In this document: positions 1 to 7,196 of the stretch, piece after piece
Layout: each line of letters begins with the position of its first letter
Numbering within the stretch: the first letter of the stretch is position 1
DNA from: Marinibaculum sp040216765
Lineage (GTDB): Bacteria > Pseudomonadota > Alphaproteobacteria > Ferrovibrionales > Ferrovibrionaceae
Length of the DNA stretch: 64,000 nt
Direction of reading: 5' to 3'
NCBI GenBank assembly: GCA_040216765.1
Contig: JAVJON010000007.1
Location: 496,001-560,000 of the forward strand
Made by a program: the position numbers and the translations under genes
The notes under the pieces: generated by a model
The model's input: the letters and a program-made list of their open reading frames with translations, nothing else
The model's database searches: none
What the model was told of the DNA's origin: nothing

Positions 1-925
1 GGCTGATCGCGAAGACCATGCCCCGGTCCATCACCGGCTCCCCGGTGATGTCGTTGATCTCTCCCACAGGAGAGATCCGCCCGGTGCGGATCAGGGTGTC
101 GCCCCAGGCCACCACGCCGTTGCCTGCCCGCAGGGCGAAGATCTCGCCCGACGAAAACGGCGCCACCACGACGGACCCGGCAACCGCCGGCGCGGCGGCA
201 TTCACCAGGGCCGCGCCTTCGGAGATCGCGGTGTGGCTCCAGTCCTCCGTGCCGTCGGCGGTGCTGAGGGCATGAAGGGTATTGTCGCTGGTGACGACGT
301 AGACCCGGCCGCCGAACACGGTTGGCGCCGGCCGCATCGGCTGGCCCAGGTCGTTGACCCAGATCTGGCTGCCGTCCGCCGGCGAGAGCTTGTAGACCAG
401 GCCATAGGCGGTGGCCGCATACAGCGCGCCGTTCCAGTAGCCGATGCCGCCGCCCACCGCGCTCGAATCCTCGTCGTCCGGTGCCAGGGCGACCCGCCAG
501 ATCCGGTCGCCCGAGCCGATATCGTAGGCGCTGAGATTGGATTCGGCGTCGATCGCGAACAGCCGGCCTTCCGCCACCACCGGCGTCGCGAAGATCCGCT
601 GGCCGGTACCGGCGCCGGCACCGATGCTGATCCGCCAGGCCTCGGCAAGCTGGTCGCCCAGCGCCAGGTGATGCATCGCATGGCTGGGATAGCCGCCGAC
701 CTGCGGCCAGTCGTCGTTGACCCAGGGCGCCGGCAAGCGGACGTCCAGGTCCTCCAGGCGGGGATCGGCCTGCAGGCTGCTGTCCAACTGCATCACCGGG
801 ATGCGCTCGCCGGGCAGCGGCGTGTCCTCGTCCACGCCGTAGAGATCCGCCAGGTCGCAGGCAGCGGTCGTCGCCAGCAGCGCCACCGCTGCCGCCACGC
901 CGGCAAGGCGGCGCAGGTTGGTCAT
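1..925 (-). CDS. bamB: Outer membrane assembly lipoprotein BamB-like, PQQ-like beta-propeller (3' end outside window)
   Basis: Only the N-terminal ~308 residues are present; the gene runs off the left edge. BamB is the lipoprotein beta-propeller of the BAM complex, which inserts beta-barrel proteins into the outer membrane from its periplasmic face. The sequence shows a short positively charged start, a hydrophobic stretch and a cysteine at residue 23 (TTAAC) that fits a relaxed lipobox, followed by repeated blades with W-(R/S/G)-x-(A/N/D) closures such as GDRIWRVAL, GSQIWVNDL, GTEDWSHTA and GVVAWGDTL. A second in-frame ATG lies two codons upstream (931). It follows the TPR protein gene by a few bases, the same yfgM-bamB arrangement seen in many proteobacteria. 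The family call is firm; participation in BAM is inferred from family and context. Confidence 0.85.
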   Translation of the reverse strand, partial: MTNLRRLAGVAAAVALLATTAACDLADLYGVDEDTPLPGERIPVMQLDSSLQADPRLEDLDVRLPAPWVNDDWPQVGGYPSHAMHHLALGDQLAEAWRISIGAGAGTGQRIFATPVVAEGRLFAIDAESNLSAYDIGSGDRIWRVALAPDDEDSSAVGGGIGYWNGALYAATAYGLVYKLSPADGSQIWVNDLGQPMRPAPTVFGGRVYVVTSDNTLHALSTADGTEDWSHTAISEGAALVNAAAPAVAGSVVVAPFSSGEIFALRAGNGVVAWGDTLIRTGRISPVGEINDITGEPVMDRGMVFAIS

Positions 926-933
926 TGGCATCG

Positions 934-1638
934 TCAATCGCCCGATTGTGCCTCACCGGCACCGGCCCCGCCGGCCGCCGGGGCGGCCTGCCCCAGGGCC
1001 TGCAACACCTCGCCGGCACGCTGACGGACACCCGGCCGTGCGGCGGTGTCCCCCGAGAGCGCCCGATAGGCCGCGACCGCGCCGTCCCGGTCGCCGCTCT
1101 GCAGCAGCGCCGCGGCCTCGACCTCCGCGGCCAGGTCGCGATAGGGGTTGCCCGTCCCGGTCAGCGGGCCCAGATCGTCGCGGATCGCCGGCAGGGCCTC
1201 GCCATTGCCGATTGCCAGCAGCGCGGCCCGCAGCCGGGCGACCGCGCGCAGGTCGGGATGCGCCTCCCCGTCCGCGGCCAGTTGCCGGTAGCTCTCGATC
1301 GCCGCGGCGTCATAGCCTTCGTCCTCCAGCGCCGCCGCCCGCTGCAACAGCGCCAGGGCGCGATACCCGCCGGACGCTTCGCTGGCCAGAATCGCCAGGG
1401 CATCGGCGGCCTCGGCCGCCTTGCCCTCCCGCAGCTGGCCGACGGCCGCCACATAGGCGCGGGCATCGTCCTCGGCCTTGGCGTCCTGCCAGGCCTGCCA
1501 GCCGAACCAGCCGCCCACCGCCAGCGCGATCGCCAGGACCACGCCGATGATCAACGGGGCCAGGCGACGGGCCAGTTGCTGGTACCGCTCCTTGCGGACT
1601 TCCTCATGGACTTCGCGGAAAAGTTCGCTGTCGGACAA
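934..1638 (-). CDS. Membrane-anchored TPR protein, YfgM-like
   Basis: A 234-residue protein with one N-terminal membrane anchor (about residues 27-50, LIIGVVLAIALAVGGWFGW) after a charged cytoplasmic tail, then helical TPR-like repeats rich in Ala, Leu and Arg in the periplasm. This is the arrangement of YfgM, an ancillary SecYEG/periplasmic chaperone-network protein encoded just before bamB. The last ~20 residues are a low-complexity Ala/Gly tail. It is immediately upstream of bamB with only a few bases between, so the two are very probably co-transcribed. The family assignment rests on architecture and synteny; the chaperone role is inferred from the enterobacterial protein. Confidence 0.8.
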   Translation of the reverse strand: MSDSELFREVHEEVRKERYQQLARRLAPLIIGVVLAIALAVGGWFGWQAWQDAKAEDDARAYVAAVGQLREGKAAEAADALAILASEASGGYRALALLQRAAALEDEGYDAAAIESYRQLAADGEAHPDLRAVARLRAALLAIGNGEALPAIRDDLGPLTGTGNPYRDLAAEVEAAALLQSGDRDGAVAAYRALSGDTAARPGVRQRAGEVLQALGQAAPAAGGAGAGEAQSGD

Positions 1639-1819
1639 GACGCCCTCTCAACACGGAAACCGGGATCTGCCGCGCACCGGCCGACAGGGAGGCCGGTACG
1701 GCCGCGCCGGTCGGCGACCGGCGGCGTTGCGCCGCGCGGCGCGTGCCTGCTGGTACACTATATCAGCGCAAATCGCTAATTCCCTGATACGCTTCGGCAA
1801 ATTTCGGAACCGGAATCGC

Positions 1820-1990
1820 ATGGACAGCACCCAGATTGCCATCCTGGCGGCGATGGTCGGCGCCCTCATCCTGGCGATCGGCGGTGTCGGCTGGTCGCGC
1901 CTGCGCGGCGCCACGATCGTCAGCTATATCGCCACCTGGCTGGGGATTGCCGTTCTCATCGCCCTCGCCTACCGCCTGTTCAACGGCTGA
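1820..1990 (+). CDS. Small hypothetical membrane protein (56 aa)
   Basis: A 56-residue ORF beginning with ATG and consisting almost entirely of two hydrophobic segments (about residues 6-24 and 33-53) separated by a short basic loop (WSRLRG). It sits 11 bases before the agmatine deiminase start on the same strand, so it may be the first gene of a small operon. I do not recognise a family. Its base composition matches its neighbours. A small integral inner-membrane protein is the most that can be said. Confidence 0.55.
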   Translation: MDSTQIAILAAMVGALILAIGGVGWSRLRGATIVSYIATWLGIAVLIALAYRLFNG

Positions 1991-2001
1991 CCGGGCGGCC
2001 C

Positions 2002-3120
2002 GTGGCGCAGCTCCAGACGGACCCCGCGCGGACACCGGCGGCTGCCGGCTTTCGCATGCCGGCGGAATGGACCCGCCACGACGGCTGCTGGATGCTCTGG
2101 CCCGAGCGCCCGGACAATTGGCGCGGCGGGGCCGCGCCGGGTCGCCTCGCCTTCGCGCAGGTCGCCGCTGCCATCGCGCAGGGCGAGCCGGTCCGGGTCG
2201 GCGCCTCGGCTGCCGCCTATGCCTCGGCGCGGTCCATGCTGCCCGCGCATGTCGATGTCGTCGAGCTCGGTGCCGACGATTGCTGGATGCGCGATGTCGG
2301 GCCGACCTTCCTGCGCGACGCGGATGGCCGGCTGGGCGGCGTGGACTGGCGTTTCAATGCCTGGGGCGGCGCCTATGCGGCCCATGACCTGGACGATGCC
2401 GTGGCCGCCAAGGTGCTGCAGGTCGAGCGGGTGCCAGGCTGGCGCTGCTCCCTGGTGATGGAAGGCGGCGCTGTCCATACCGACGGCGAAGGCACCCTGG
2501 TCACCACGGAATCGGTGCTGCTGGATCCGAACCGCAATCCCGGCGCGACCCGGGCCGCGGTCGAGCGCCAGTTGTGCGACCATCTGGGCGCCGGCCGCGT
2601 GATCTGGCTGCCCGAAGGCGTGCCGGAGGACGAGACCAGCGGCCATGTCGACAATCTGTGCTGCTTCGTCCGCCCCGCCGAACTGCTGCTGACCTGGAGC
2701 GACGATGCGGCGGACCCGCTCTATCCGATCTGCCGGACCGCCGAGGCGATCCTCCTGCGCAGCCGGGATGCGGCCGGGCGCAGCCTGAAGGTCCACCGGA
2801 TCCCGCAGCCCGGGCCGCTGTTCCGACGGCCGGAGGAGATTCGCGACCTGGCCCCGGCGCCGTCCGGGGCGCGGCCGCTGGCGCGCCCGGCGGAAGGGCG
2901 TCTCGCCGCGTCCTACGTGAATTTCTATTTCGCCAATGGCCTGGTGGCGATGCCGCTGCTGGACCCGCGCCGCGATGCCGATGCGGAACGGGTGCTCCGC
3001 GACCTGCTGCCGCGCCACCGGATCGTCGGCGTGCCGTCGCGGGAGATCCTGCTGGGCGGCGGCAATATCCATTGCATCACCCAGCAGGTGCCGGCCCGCG
3101 GCCCGCATCCCTTCAGCTGA
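2002..3120 (+). CDS. aguA: Agmatine deiminase (agmatine iminohydrolase)
   Basis: Hydrolyses agmatine to N-carbamoylputrescine and ammonia, a step from arginine toward putrescine. The 372-residue protein has the peptidyl-arginine-deiminase/agmatine-deiminase fold signatures in order: the N-terminal MPAEWTRHDGCWMLWP, the substrate-binding WMRDVGPTF around residue 95, EGGAVHTDGEGT, GHVDNLCCF, and the C-terminal GGGNIHCITQQ whose Cys358 is the expected nucleophile. The start is GTG at 2002; a later ATG at 2056 would remove only residues before the conserved core. The carbamoylputrescine amidase partner (aguB) is not in view. Nearby argO/argP and an acetylpolyamine-type deacetylase give the region an arginine/polyamine theme. 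Confidence 0.92.
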   Translation: MAQLQTDPARTPAAAGFRMPAEWTRHDGCWMLWPERPDNWRGGAAPGRLAFAQVAAAIAQGEPVRVGASAAAYASARSMLPAHVDVVELGADDCWMRDVGPTFLRDADGRLGGVDWRFNAWGGAYAAHDLDDAVAAKVLQVERVPGWRCSLVMEGGAVHTDGEGTLVTTESVLLDPNRNPGATRAAVERQLCDHLGAGRVIWLPEGVPEDETSGHVDNLCCFVRPAELLLTWSDDAADPLYPICRTAEAILLRSRDAAGRSLKVHRIPQPGPLFRRPEEIRDLAPAPSGARPLARPAEGRLAASYVNFYFANGLVAMPLLDPRRDADAERVLRDLLPRHRIVGVPSREILLGGGNIHCITQQVPARGPHPFS

Positions 3121-3137
3121 CACCGGTGTGCGGCTGC

Positions 3138-3740
3138 TCAGGCCTGCTCCAGCAGCAGAGACAGGGCAATCGACCACATCACCAGGGCGATGCCGCCGTC
3201 CAGCAACCGCCAGGTCACCGGCCGGGCGAAGGCCGGCGCCAGCAGACGGGCGCCGAAGCCGAGCGCCGGGAAGAACAGGCAGGAGGCGATCGCCGCGCCG
3301 ATCCCGAAGGCCAGGCGGTCGTCGGATTGCGCCGCGACGGAACCCAGCAGAACGACGGTGTCGAGATAGACATGGGGGTTGAGCCAGGTCAGCGCGAGCG
3401 CGATGGCCAGGGTCGCGCGCACCCCCTGCCCGGCACCATTGGCCGTCGCCAGGGCGCGGCTGCCGCGCCACGCCGCCAGCATCCGGCTGGCGCCATAGGC
3501 CAGCAGGAAGGCGGCCCCGCCCAGGCGCAGCACAGGCTCGATCCAGGGCGCCCGGCCGGCGAGCCCGGCAAAACCCGCGACCCCGGCGGCGATCAGCAGG
3601 ATGTCGGACAGGGCACAGACCAGGACCACCGCCAGGACATGCTCCCGGTGCAGCCCCTGGCGCAGGACGAAGGCATTCTGGGCGCCGATCGCGACGATCA
3701 GACCGAGCCCAAGCGAGAAACCGGAGAGAAATGACGGCAA
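3138..3740 (-). CDS. argO: LysE/ArgO-family amino acid exporter
   Basis: A 200-residue six-helix inner-membrane exporter of the LysE/ArgO family, which exports basic amino acids (arginine, lysine). Seen in the sequence: the family N-terminal signature GLIVAIGAQNAFVLRQG (residues ~13-29) and TWLNPHVYLDTVVLLG around residue 120. The start is TTG at 3740, preceded by a good GGAAGGAG ribosome site. It is divergent from the ArgP-like regulator, the classic argO/argP arrangement, and ends 18 bases from the agmatine deiminase stop (convergent). Arginine specificity is inferred from the pairing; lysine remains possible. Confidence 0.88.
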   Translation of the reverse strand: MPSFLSGFSLGLGLIVAIGAQNAFVLRQGLHREHVLAVVLVCALSDILLIAAGVAGFAGLAGRAPWIEPVLRLGGAAFLLAYGASRMLAAWRGSRALATANGAGQGVRATLAIALALTWLNPHVYLDTVVLLGSVAAQSDDRLAFGIGAAIASCLFFPALGFGARLLAPAFARPVTWRLLDGGIALVMWSIALSLLLEQA

Positions 3741-3782
3741 GGGATGCTCCTTCCAGCCCTTGCCTTACGGCCTGCACTCGAT

Positions 3783-3814
3783 TTAGACAAATTCAAGTTT
3801 CTTAATTTGCATAA
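3783..3814. promoter_or_regulatory. Probable ArgP operator between argO and argP
   Basis: The 86-base gap between the divergent argO and argP genes contains an AT-rich inverted repeat: TTA-nn-CAAATT (3783-3793), a 10-base spacer, then AATTTG-nn-TAA (3804-3814). All nine paired bases match. An A+T-rich dyad of this size stands out in this genome and sits where a LysR-type regulator would control both genes. Seen: the dyad and its position. Inferred: ArgP binding and a lysine/arginine-responsive switch. Confidence 0.6.
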
Positions 3815-3826
3815 GGAAAGTTCATC

Positions 3827-4726
3827 TTGATCTCCCAGGCCGGGGTCCGGGCCATCGCCGCAGTGGTCGAGACCGGCAGCTTCGAGGCTGCCGCGACGCG
3901 TCTCGGCCTGACGGCCTCTGCCGTCTCGCAACGGGTCCGGCAGATCGAGGAACAGGTCGGCGCAGCGCTCGTCGTCCGCGGACGCCCCTGCTCGGCCACC
4001 CCCGCCGGCCGCCGGATCTGCCGCCATGCCACCCTGGTCGGGCTGTTGGAACAGGACCTGCTGCATGACCTTGGACTGCCCGCGGGCGACCGGGTCACGG
4101 TCAGGGTCGCCGTCAATGCCGACAGCCTCGCGCTCTGGTTCATCGACGCTCTGGCCGATCACGATGGCCTGCTGTTCGATATCGTGCTCGCCGACCAGGA
4201 CAGGGCCGCCGACTTGCTGAGATCGGGCGAAGTGGCGGCCGCCCTGGGGCGCACCGGTCCCCCGGTCGCGGGCTGCGACCAGGCCGATCTGGGCGTGCTT
4301 CGCTACCTGGCCTGCGCGCCCCCGGCCTTCATCCGCACCTGGTTTCCCGGCGGGATCGACGCCCCGGCGCTGGCCCGTGCGCCGAGCCTGCGCTTCGGCC
4401 CCGATGACCGGCTGCAGGAGGATTGGGCCGCCCGGCTGGTCGGGCATCCTGTCCGCCTGCCCCATCACACCCTGCCCTCGTCCCACGGTTTCCTCGACGC
4501 CTGCGCCGCCGGGCTGGGCTGGGCGATGAATCCGGCGGAAAGCGCGGAGCCATTGCTCGCGACCGGCAGGCTCGCCCCGCTTGGCGTGCAGCCGTTCCTG
4601 GATGTCGGGCTGTGCTGGCGCTGGCTGCGCTCGGCGCGTTCCGGGCTGGAGGGCGTGAACCGGTCGGTGCAGCGTCAGGCCGCCAGGCGGCTGCTGCCGA
4701 TGGCGGCGGGCCGGGATCAGGCCTGA
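3827..4726 (+). CDS. argP: LysR-family regulator of the ArgP type
   Basis: A 299-residue LysR regulator with an N-terminal winged helix-turn-helix (FEAAATRLGLTASAVSQRVRQIEEQ, quoted in part; residues ~18-42) and a periplasmic-binding-protein-like effector domain. ArgP senses arginine/lysine and activates the divergent exporter gene. The TTG start at 3827 is supported by the AAGGAAAG ribosome site seven bases upstream; no better start exists before the HTH. The 3' end overlaps the convergent tetR gene by 10 bases. Identification rests on divergence from argO and on the short-arm N-terminus typical of ArgP/IciA; effector specificity is inferred. Confidence 0.87.
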   Translation: MISQAGVRAIAAVVETGSFEAAATRLGLTASAVSQRVRQIEEQVGAALVVRGRPCSATPAGRRICRHATLVGLLEQDLLHDLGLPAGDRVTVRVAVNADSLALWFIDALADHDGLLFDIVLADQDRAADLLRSGEVAAALGRTGPPVAGCDQADLGVLRYLACAPPAFIRTWFPGGIDAPALARAPSLRFGPDDRLQEDWAARLVGHPVRLPHHTLPSSHGFLDACAAGLGWAMNPAESAEPLLATGRLAPLGVQPFLDVGLCWRWLRSARSGLEGVNRSVQRQAARRLLPMAAGRDQA

Positions 4727-5385
4727 GGGTCCGTCTGGCCCGCCTGGCCGTCCCGGCCCGGGGGGATGCCGGCAAGGATGATGCCCAGCCCGGCGGCGAA
4801 CTGGCGATCCGGCGTGAGGCCCGCCGCGGCCTGTGCAATCTCCCGCAGGCGGGGAAACGCCGCGTCCGGCAGCGCCAATGCAGCCGCGATGCGGGTACCG
4901 GCCCCCGCCGGATCCGCCGCGTCGTGCAGGTCGGCCGCATGGGTCTGCGCCGCACCCATGATATAGCCGTTGACGGCCCGGAAGGCGGCAAGAAGGCTTT
5001 CGCCGGCCAGGCCACCGCGGGCCAGGGCGGCCAGCAGCGCCTCGGCATGGCTGCGTGTCGCGGCCTGCCTGACCCTGCCGTTCAGGATCAACGGAATCGC
5101 GTTGGGATGGGCAGAGACCGCGACCCATGCCGCTGTCGCCAGGTCCCGGACATGGTCCCGCCAGTCGCCTCGCGGTGCCGGCAGGTGCACCGCCTCCATC
5201 ACCGCCTCCACCACCAGGGCATCCAGCCCGTCGCGGTCCGCGACATAGCCGTACAGGGTCATCGTCCCGATGCCGAGTTCCCGTGCGAGGCTGCGCATGG
5301 ACAGGGCCGCAAGCCCGTCGCGGTCGACCAGCGCCAGTGCGGCCTGCTGCAGTTGCGCCTGGTCAAGCTTTCGTCGCGCCGGCAT
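4717..5385 (-). CDS. TetR/AcrR-family transcriptional regulator
   Basis: A 222-residue regulator. The N-terminal HTH (GLAALSMRSLARELGIGTMT, then LYGYVADRDGL) is typical of TetR proteins, with the helical C-terminal domain of the subgroup that regulates oxidoreductase or efflux genes. It is divergent from the peroxiredoxin-like gene, and the 85-base gap between them holds two matching dyads that are its likely operators, so it probably represses itself and its neighbour. Ligand unknown. The 3' end overlaps argP on the opposite strand by 10 bases. Confidence 0.85.
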   Translation of the reverse strand: MPARRKLDQAQLQQAALALVDRDGLAALSMRSLARELGIGTMTLYGYVADRDGLDALVVEAVMEAVHLPAPRGDWRDHVRDLATAAWVAVSAHPNAIPLILNGRVRQAATRSHAEALLAALARGGLAGESLLAAFRAVNGYIMGAAQTHAADLHDAADPAGAGTRIAAALALPDAAFPRLREIAQAAAGLTPDRQFAAGLGIILAGIPPGRDGQAGQTDPQA

Positions 5386-5404
5386 GGCTCTTCCTTCTTG
5401 AAAA

Positions 5405-5448
5405 CGTACGGCGTACGGTTATATATTCCTCAATCCGTACATTGTACG
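5405..5448. promoter_or_regulatory. Twin TetR operators
   Basis: Two copies of the dyad CGTAC-N3-GTACG lie at 5405-5417 and 5436-5448, each followed by GTTATA, with centres 31 bp apart (about three helical turns). They lie between the divergent tetR and peroxiredoxin-like genes and overlap TATA-rich candidate -10 elements on both strands, including TATAAT at 5451-5456. The repeats are directly visible; binding by the adjacent TetR protein is inferred. Confidence 0.7.
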
Positions 5449-5470
5449 GTTATAATGGAGGAGCAAGACC

Positions 5471-6124
5471 ATGCCGAGTCCCGCAGCCAGCCAACCGCAC
5501 CCGGACAAGGTCGACAACGGGCCGGCGCCCCAGGGCAAAGCCGTCGCCGATCGCCTTCGGGTCGGCGCCACATTCCCGCCCCTCTCGCTCACGGCCACCG
5601 ACGGACGGCGGGTGGAGGTTCCGTCCGGCGACACGTTGGTCCATCTCCAGTTCCGCCGCTTTGCCGGCTGCCCGATCTGCAACCTGCACCTGCACAGCTT
5701 CGTCCGCCGTCACCGCGAACTTGGCGCCGCAGGCGTGCAGGAGGTCGTCTTCTTTCATTCCGGGCGGGACGCGCTGCTGCGGCATGCAGCGGACCTGCCT
5801 TTCCCGGTCGTTCCCGATCCGGAACGCCGCTTCTACCGGGCCTTCGGAGTCGAATCCGGCGCGCGGGCCCTGGCCGATCCCCGTGCCTGGCCGGCCCTGC
5901 TGCAAACCCTGGTCACTGTCGCCGCCGATATCCTCGTCCGTGGACGTCCCCTGCCGCCGCTCCGCTCGCAGGGGGGCCGGCTCGGCCTGCCGGCGGATGT
6001 CCTGATCGATCGGACCGGCCGGATCCTCGCGGTCAAGTACGGGGGTCATGCCGACGACCAATGGACGGTGGACACCGTCCTGGCGCTCGCCGGCGGTGCC
6101 GACCGGCAAGGGTCGCCGGCCTGA
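5471..6124 (+). CDS. Peroxiredoxin-like (AhpC/TSA, thioredoxin-fold) protein
   Basis: A 217-residue thioredoxin-fold protein of the peroxiredoxin-like group. The active-site region reads QFRRFAGCPICNLHLHSF, giving a CxxC pair at about residues 67-70 where 2-Cys peroxiredoxins have a single peroxidatic cysteine; the C-terminal RTGRILAVKYGGHADDQW matches the fold's final strand and helix. No signal peptide, so it is probably cytoplasmic. It has a GGAGGAG ribosome site and is probably repressed by the divergent TetR protein. It likely reduces a thiol or peroxide substrate, but neither substrate nor reductant can be read from the sequence. Confidence 0.8.
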   Translation: MPSPAASQPHPDKVDNGPAPQGKAVADRLRVGATFPPLSLTATDGRRVEVPSGDTLVHLQFRRFAGCPICNLHLHSFVRRHRELGAAGVQEVVFFHSGRDALLRHAADLPFPVVPDPERRFYRAFGVESGARALADPRAWPALLQTLVTVAADILVRGRPLPPLRSQGGRLGLPADVLIDRTGRILAVKYGGHADDQWTVDTVLALAGGADRQGSPA

Positions 6125-6139
6125 CGGAAGCGGCGCCCT

Positions 6140-7171
6140 TCAGGCCCGCCCCTCTTCATAGCCGGCCAGGAAGGCGGCAAGATTCTCGCCCAGGCTGGGG
6201 GAGACATAGCCGCCTTCCTGCACGATCAGTGTCGGCACCGGCACCGCGCCGATCATCCGGCCGATCTGCCCGAAACCGGCGGGACTGACGGTCATGCCCT
6301 GCAGCGGGTCGTCCCTGGAGGCATCGAGCCCCAGGGCGATCACCAGCATCCCGGGGGCATAGGCGGCGATACGGGCCAGGGCGGTGCCGACCGCGCCCGC
6401 CATGTCCGCGTCCCCGCTGCCCACCGGCAGCGGCAGGTTGAGGTTGAAGCCCAGCCCCTCGCCTGCACCACGCTCGGCCGCATGGCCCCAGAAGAACGGG
6501 TAGTAGTCGGCAGGGTCGGCATGAACCGACAGGGTCAGCACGTCGCGCCGGGCATAGAAGATGCCCTGGGTGCCATTGCCGTGATGCACATCCACATCCA
6601 GGATCGCCACCCGCGACGCGGCCTGTCGCAACTGTTGTGCGGCGATCGCGGCGTTGTTCAGGTAGCAGAAGCCGCCCGCCATATCGCCGAAGGCATGATG
6701 CCCGGGCGGCCGGCACAGCGCGTAGATGCTCGATCCCTCGCCCGCCAGCAGGCGCGCCGCGGCATCCGCGGCCGTGTTCGCGCTGGCGCAGGCGGCACGC
6801 CAGGTCTCCGGCGCGATCGGACAGGCGGTGTCGGCCATGTGGTAGCCGGCCTGGCCGACGGCAGACCTGGGATAGCTGCCGCCGCGCGCTGCCGGATGGA
6901 CGTTCGGCAGCACTTCGCCGCCGGCATCGGGCAGGCTCTGCCAGCGCTCCGCGATACTGGACAGGAACTGCAGGTATTCCGGGCTGTGGACCGCCGCGCG
7001 CGGCGCCGGGCCGTGGTCGGCCGGCGCTTCGACCGGATGCCCCGCGGCCTGCAGGGCCCGCAGCAGGATATCCACGCGCTCCGGCGTTTCCGGGTTCGCC
7101 TTCAACTGGCCCCGCACCAGGAAGTGCCGGGGATTGTGCGCCTTCTGCTCCGGATCGTAGACGATGCGCAT
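6140..7171 (-). CDS. Histone-deacetylase-family amidohydrolase, acetylpolyamine amidohydrolase type
   Basis: A 343-residue zinc hydrolase of the arginase/deacetylase superfamily. Visible catalytic signatures: RPPGHHAFGD (His-His charge relay, ~residues 153-162), DVDVHHGNGTQ (~190-200, zinc-binding Asp and His), the second zinc Asp in ALGLDASRDDPLQGM, and the late QEGGY. Length and the N-terminal MRIVYDPEQKAHNPRHF resemble bacterial acetylpolyamine amidohydrolases, which release acetate from N-acetylated polyamines. The agmatine deiminase gene a few kilobases away is consistent with polyamine turnover. A generic deacetylase role cannot be excluded. Confidence 0.85.
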   Translation of the reverse strand: MRIVYDPEQKAHNPRHFLVRGQLKANPETPERVDILLRALQAAGHPVEAPADHGPAPRAAVHSPEYLQFLSSIAERWQSLPDAGGEVLPNVHPAARGGSYPRSAVGQAGYHMADTACPIAPETWRAACASANTAADAAARLLAGEGSSIYALCRPPGHHAFGDMAGGFCYLNNAAIAAQQLRQAASRVAILDVDVHHGNGTQGIFYARRDVLTLSVHADPADYYPFFWGHAAERGAGEGLGFNLNLPLPVGSGDADMAGAVGTALARIAAYAPGMLVIALGLDASRDDPLQGMTVSPAGFGQIGRMIGAVPVPTLIVQEGGYVSPSLGENLAAFLAGYEEGRA

Positions 7172-7196
7172 CTGGGTGCTCCGTTGCCGTGCCCGA

